Of a stretch of DNA of 64,000 nucleotides, positions 61,202-64,000 are shown piece after piece. Source of the DNA: JADLBR01 sp020847615 (GTDB taxonomy: Bacteria > Verrucomicrobiota > Verrucomicrobiia > JADLBR01); the NCBI GenBank assembly GCA_026646655.1, contig JAPKHT010000004.1, positions 31,513 to 95,512 on the forward strand, read 5' to 3'. The notes below the pieces were generated by a model. The model did no database searches and was not told where the DNA came from. It was given only the letters and a program-made list of their open reading frames with translations. The stretch's first letter is position 1. The number at the start of each line of letters is the position of its first letter. The translations under genes and the position numbers were made by a program.

Positions 61202-63702
61202 GGGATTGTTCGGGCTAGACCCGCGGTGGAGATCTTCGCGGGGTCATACCAGAACGAACGCCAGTATCTCTGGTCGATGGCATACGGATCCACGGGGACC
61301 CCGGGATTGGCCTTGGGATCGATGATGCCAAAGCGGCGCATTTCGCGCAGATAGTGCTCATTGGGCTGAAAGCCCGGCATGTCAAAGCGCCCGACGCGCT
61401 TCAGTTCGGCGCCCGCCGCGCGAATCCGCTCCAGCATCGCGCGGTAATCGGGGTCGCTCGCGTCGGCAAACACGGTTCCCCCGCAGAGGCCAAGTCCCCC
61501 AGCGGCCTTCGCCATCGGTGCCCGCAAGAGGACGGACAATTCCGGGCGATCGAGGTTACAGAGCGACTGGGGGTCGGTTGCGGCTGGCGCGGTCTTCCCC
61601 CCGAATACCCAGCGCTTTGTCGGCTTGCCCTGGTGCGGTTCCCCCTCCCTGAGGTGACAGGAGGCGCAGCGTGCACCCAGCGCATTGAGGCCCGCGTAGA
61701 CGGTGCCACTGCCCAGCGCCGCGTACGTGCCCGGATAGGTCGCGCTCGTATCGATCCAGAGGCGGACCAGCCGCCTCTCCTCGGCCGAGAGCGTGGCCTT
61801 GTAATGCGAGCCATCGAGGTAGCGCATCAGCTTGCTGGCCGAGCTGCCCAGCGCGCGTGGCGCCAGATTGCTCTTCGGCTGGTTCCGGTTGTCCGCGACG
61901 AGGCCGTGCCGGCGCATGGCGTAATAGGCCGCCGAGTGCTGGGGCGTGTGATCGCCGCACAGGTCCAGCCGCCCGTCATAGCGCTCGGGGTTGTGGCACG
62001 AGACGCAGTGGCGATCCAGGATCGGCTGGATATCGCGCGGAAAATCCAAGACGTCGGGCACGCCCGAGATCGGCTCGATCCGGCTCGGCGACCGCCGCAT
62101 GGCCGCCATCGTCCCAAAGGATGACAGGGGCGTCTGCGTCCGCGGCTCGTGGCAGCCCACGCATCCGGTCACTTCCCCGGGCTGCATCGTCAAGAAACTG
62201 TGCATGCGCTTCACGGCGAGGTCGTCCTTGTCCAGCGCCACGAAGAAAACCGACCTGAGGGCCGGGACCGTGAAATTGGCCGACCCGTCCTTCTCCACGG
62301 GGACGGTCCCCAGTATCCGCGCAAGCGTGAAGGAACCGCCGATGGTGAGTGGCTCCATCCCCCCGGAGAAATTGACGGGTTTGGGCAGCTGCTCGAGCAC
62401 GAGGAGCCTGGCGATTTCGCCACGCGCGACGCCGGCCATGTTGCGGCCCGCGCGCACGTCCGCGAGCATGAGCTGCCCTTCGGGCCGCGCGGCATCCCAT
62501 CGGGGGGCGATGATATTCTCGCGGGGTCGGCCCACCATCGGCCGAGGCTCGTGCAACAGGAGCGGCTGCTGCCTCTTGTGCGGGGTTAGGCGGTAGATCA
62601 GTTCCGTCTCTCCGGCGCCATCGACCAGGATGATGCCCCTCTCGTCGGCGGCGAGGAAGGCATCCTCGGCCAGGGGGTACGGGTCCCGAAAATCGGGTCG
62701 GCCCTTCGTGATAGCCCTGGAACGGTTCGCGTCATCGGGTCCCGCGAGCGTGTCCAGGACCGCGATGTGCCCGCGGTGCTCGGGCCGCCCATGGCCCGGG
62801 GAAAAGATGGACACGACCTTCCCGCGCCACGGACCCGTGTCCCCCGCCGGATTCGGAATGGGCTTGGCGTCGAGCATCGCCATCCCGGGATTCATGTTGC
62901 CGTAATGCACCATCTGCCCAGTGCCATCCTGGTTGACGGTCCAGAGGTGATGGTAGTCCAGCTGGCTGCGATCCACGTATTCCCACCTCATGTAGAGGAC
63001 CCGTCCGTCGGGAAGCGGCCACGGGGTGTTGTCGTGCTCGTTGCTGCTGGAGACCATGCGGACGCCCCGCCCGTCACCGTCACACCCGTAGAGGGTGCCC
63101 ACGCGAGAATACCAGCAATTCACGAATCGCCGGCAACGGCTCGACACGAACATGATGCGCCCATCGGGCAGGTAGGTGGGCTCGTAGTCGTCGTCGGGAC
63201 CCGAGGTGAGCTGCCGGAAGGCCGAGCCATCGGCGCGCATCTCGCAGAGATGATAGGTATGCGTCCCACCTCTGCGGTACGAAAACAGGATCTTGTCCCC
63301 TTCATAGTTCACCTGCGGGTCGCGAATCCCTCCATCGGGATCCTCCAGGAGGACCTTGACGGCCCCCGTCCTCAGGTTCAGGCGACAGAGCTGCGCCCCA
63401 TCCCCGTAGCCCCACAGCACCCCGTCGGCCTCCTTGTAGGCCAGGTTCTTCGGATAATGGCTGTGGTCAGAGTAGTTCCCAAAGTTGACATACCAGTGGT
63501 CGCGGCCGGGAACCCGGACCGCAAAGATGATCTCCTCCACGCCGCGCATCGGCCCCTGGAGAAACCGCCGGGCCATCGGGCCTGACAGCAGCGCCTCGCC
63601 CGGAGGAATGGGCTCGCCGGCACCCGCGAAGATCACCGGCGCAAGAATGCCGAAGATCGCCGACAGCCAACGTCCGCCGCCACTTGTCAGGCCACGCGGC
63701 AT
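61198..63702 (-). CDS. Secreted HzsA-like multihaem protein with beta-propeller
   Basis: A protein of about 834 residues from ATG 63702; upstream GTG 63789 and ATG 63747 are possible. A signal peptide ('WLSAIFGILAPVIFAGAGEP') exports it. The first half is a TolB/WD-type propeller ('DKILFSYRRGGTHTYHLCEM', 'YLPDGRIMFVSSRCRR', 'WPLPDGRVLYMRWEYVDRSQ'). The second half carries haem-binding CxxCH motifs 'CVGCHEP', 'CVSCHNP' and 'CASCHLR'. This is the arrangement of the hydrazine synthase alpha subunit and its many relatives outside anammox bacteria. The beta and gamma subunits are absent here, so hydrazine synthesis is not implied. The redox partner and substrate are unknown. Confidence 0.82.
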   Translation of the reverse strand: MPRGLTSGGGRWLSAIFGILAPVIFAGAGEPIPPGEALLSGPMARRFLQGPMRGVEEIIFAVRVPGRDHWYVNFGNYSDHSHYPKNLAYKEADGVLWGYGDGAQLCRLNLRTGAVKVLLEDPDGGIRDPQVNYEGDKILFSYRRGGTHTYHLCEMRADGSAFRQLTSGPDDDYEPTYLPDGRIMFVSSRCRRFVNCWYSRVGTLYGCDGDGRGVRMVSSSNEHDNTPWPLPDGRVLYMRWEYVDRSQLDYHHLWTVNQDGTGQMVHYGNMNPGMAMLDAKPIPNPAGDTGPWRGKVVSIFSPGHGRPEHRGHIAVLDTLAGPDDANRSRAITKGRPDFRDPYPLAEDAFLAADERGIILVDGAGETELIYRLTPHKRQQPLLLHEPRPMVGRPRENIIAPRWDAARPEGQLMLADVRAGRNMAGVARGEIARLLVLEQLPKPVNFSGGMEPLTIGGSFTLARILGTVPVEKDGSANFTVPALRSVFFVALDKDDLAVKRMHSFLTMQPGEVTGCVGCHEPRTQTPLSSFGTMAAMRRSPSRIEPISGVPDVLDFPRDIQPILDRHCVSCHNPERYDGRLDLCGDHTPQHSAAYYAMRRHGLVADNRNQPKSNLAPRALGSSASKLMRYLDGSHYKATLSAEERRLVRLWIDTSATYPGTYAALGSGTVYAGLNALGARCASCHLREGEPHQGKPTKRWVFGGKTAPAATDPQSLCNLDRPELSVLLRAPMAKAAGGLGLCGGTVFADASDPDYRAMLERIRAAGAELKRVGRFDMPGFQPNEHYLREMRRFGIIDPKANPGVPVDPYAIDQRYWRSFWYDPAKISTAGLARTIP

Positions 63703-63863
63703 GCCATCGGCCGCCGTTTCCCAGTCGATGCATCGCACCAACGCCATGGCGTGGTATGATGCGGCGGGAACCGGCACCGAGTCAATCACTTGACCGCGGA
63801 TGACCGACGCGCCAAGCCCCGGACGCCCGCCTGCCGGCGCCGGGGACGTAGCCGAAGCCGCTA

Positions 63864-63901
63864 GCCTGCATATTTCACGCGCATGCGGGAAATATGCAGG
63901 C
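63864..63901. repeat. REP-like perfect inverted repeat near window end
   Basis: GCCTGCATATTTC (63864-63876) and GAAATATGCAGGC (63889-63901) form a 13-bp perfect stem around a loop that contains CGCATGCG. It lies upstream of the HzsA-like gene. The rest of 63790-64000 shows no gene that I can support. Confidence 0.75.
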
Positions 63902-64000
63902 TCAAAGGAAAACCGCGCTCTGAAATGCGGGTCCCCGATCGGTTTTCGGCACTGGAAACGCGGCCAACAGTTTGTGATTTCGAAAAATGGTGTTTGGGAG

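Overview
This is one contiguous GC-rich bacterial window with about 50 protein genes, two tRNAs and the tmRNA gene. The gene content suggests a member of the PVC superphylum, most likely Verrucomicrobiota or a neighbour such as Lentisphaerota or Kiritimatiellota. The reasons are a large secreted cytochrome-like protein related to hydrazine synthase alpha subunit (HzsA), many secreted proteins and lipoproteins without clear families, dispersed REP-like palindromes together with a REP-associated transposase, and a tmRNA tag of the A-NTTANSELALAA type. This placement is an inference from content; no 16S gene is present.

Positions 1-1800 are genomic debris: a REP-associated tyrosine transposase that is frameshifted near its C-terminus, a fragment of an IS91-type transposase, and a decayed aldo/keto reductase. 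Positions 1809-12239 (all minus strand) form the most unusual locus. It holds a small candidate precursor peptide, a B12-binding radical SAM enzyme, two further radical SAM enzymes with extra C-terminal cysteines, an ABC exporter, a protein that may have a prenyltransferase-like fold, a GAF protein and a cytoplasmic subtilisin-like protease. A cyclase-like/TPR protein and a lipoprotein lie upstream. Together they look like a biosynthetic locus for a ribosomally made, radical-SAM-modified peptide (RiPP) that I cannot assign to a named class.

Positions 12571-20487 hold an operon of three unknown secreted proteins, tRNA-Lys(CUU), a phytoene-desaturase-like enzyme, a cell-wall amidase, a NifX/NifB-like small protein, ssrA and a hybrid histidine kinase. 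Positions 20549-27107 (minus) form a tight run: dtd, a PEGA-repeat membrane protein, a winged-helix-like protein, a large P-loop ATPase, a protein resembling an inactivated PD-(D/E)XK nuclease, a small membrane protein and an exported MsrB. The three middle genes look like an undescribed DNA-associated module.

Positions 27173-39591 are mostly housekeeping: prmA, a DEAD-box helicase, an ArsR-regulated rhodanese/CoA-disulfide-reductase pair, a sodium-solute symporter, lgt, rplU-rpmA, an SLC13-type transporter and tRNA-Met. Positions 39649-53483 hold a metallophosphatase, a transglutaminase-like protein, a hydrolase, a CNNM/CorC protein, a DnaQ-type exonuclease, a parallel beta-helix protein translationally coupled to a tandem class II aldolase, an M23 peptidase, a DUF362 protein and an ABC-F ATPase. 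Positions 53550-63702 hold an ECF sigma/membrane-protein operon, mscL, a 1362-residue membrane protein and the HzsA-like protein. Two families of dispersed palindromic repeats occupy the gaps at about 36.8-37.0, 45.0-45.4 and 61.1 kb, and several lie directly on gene stop codons.
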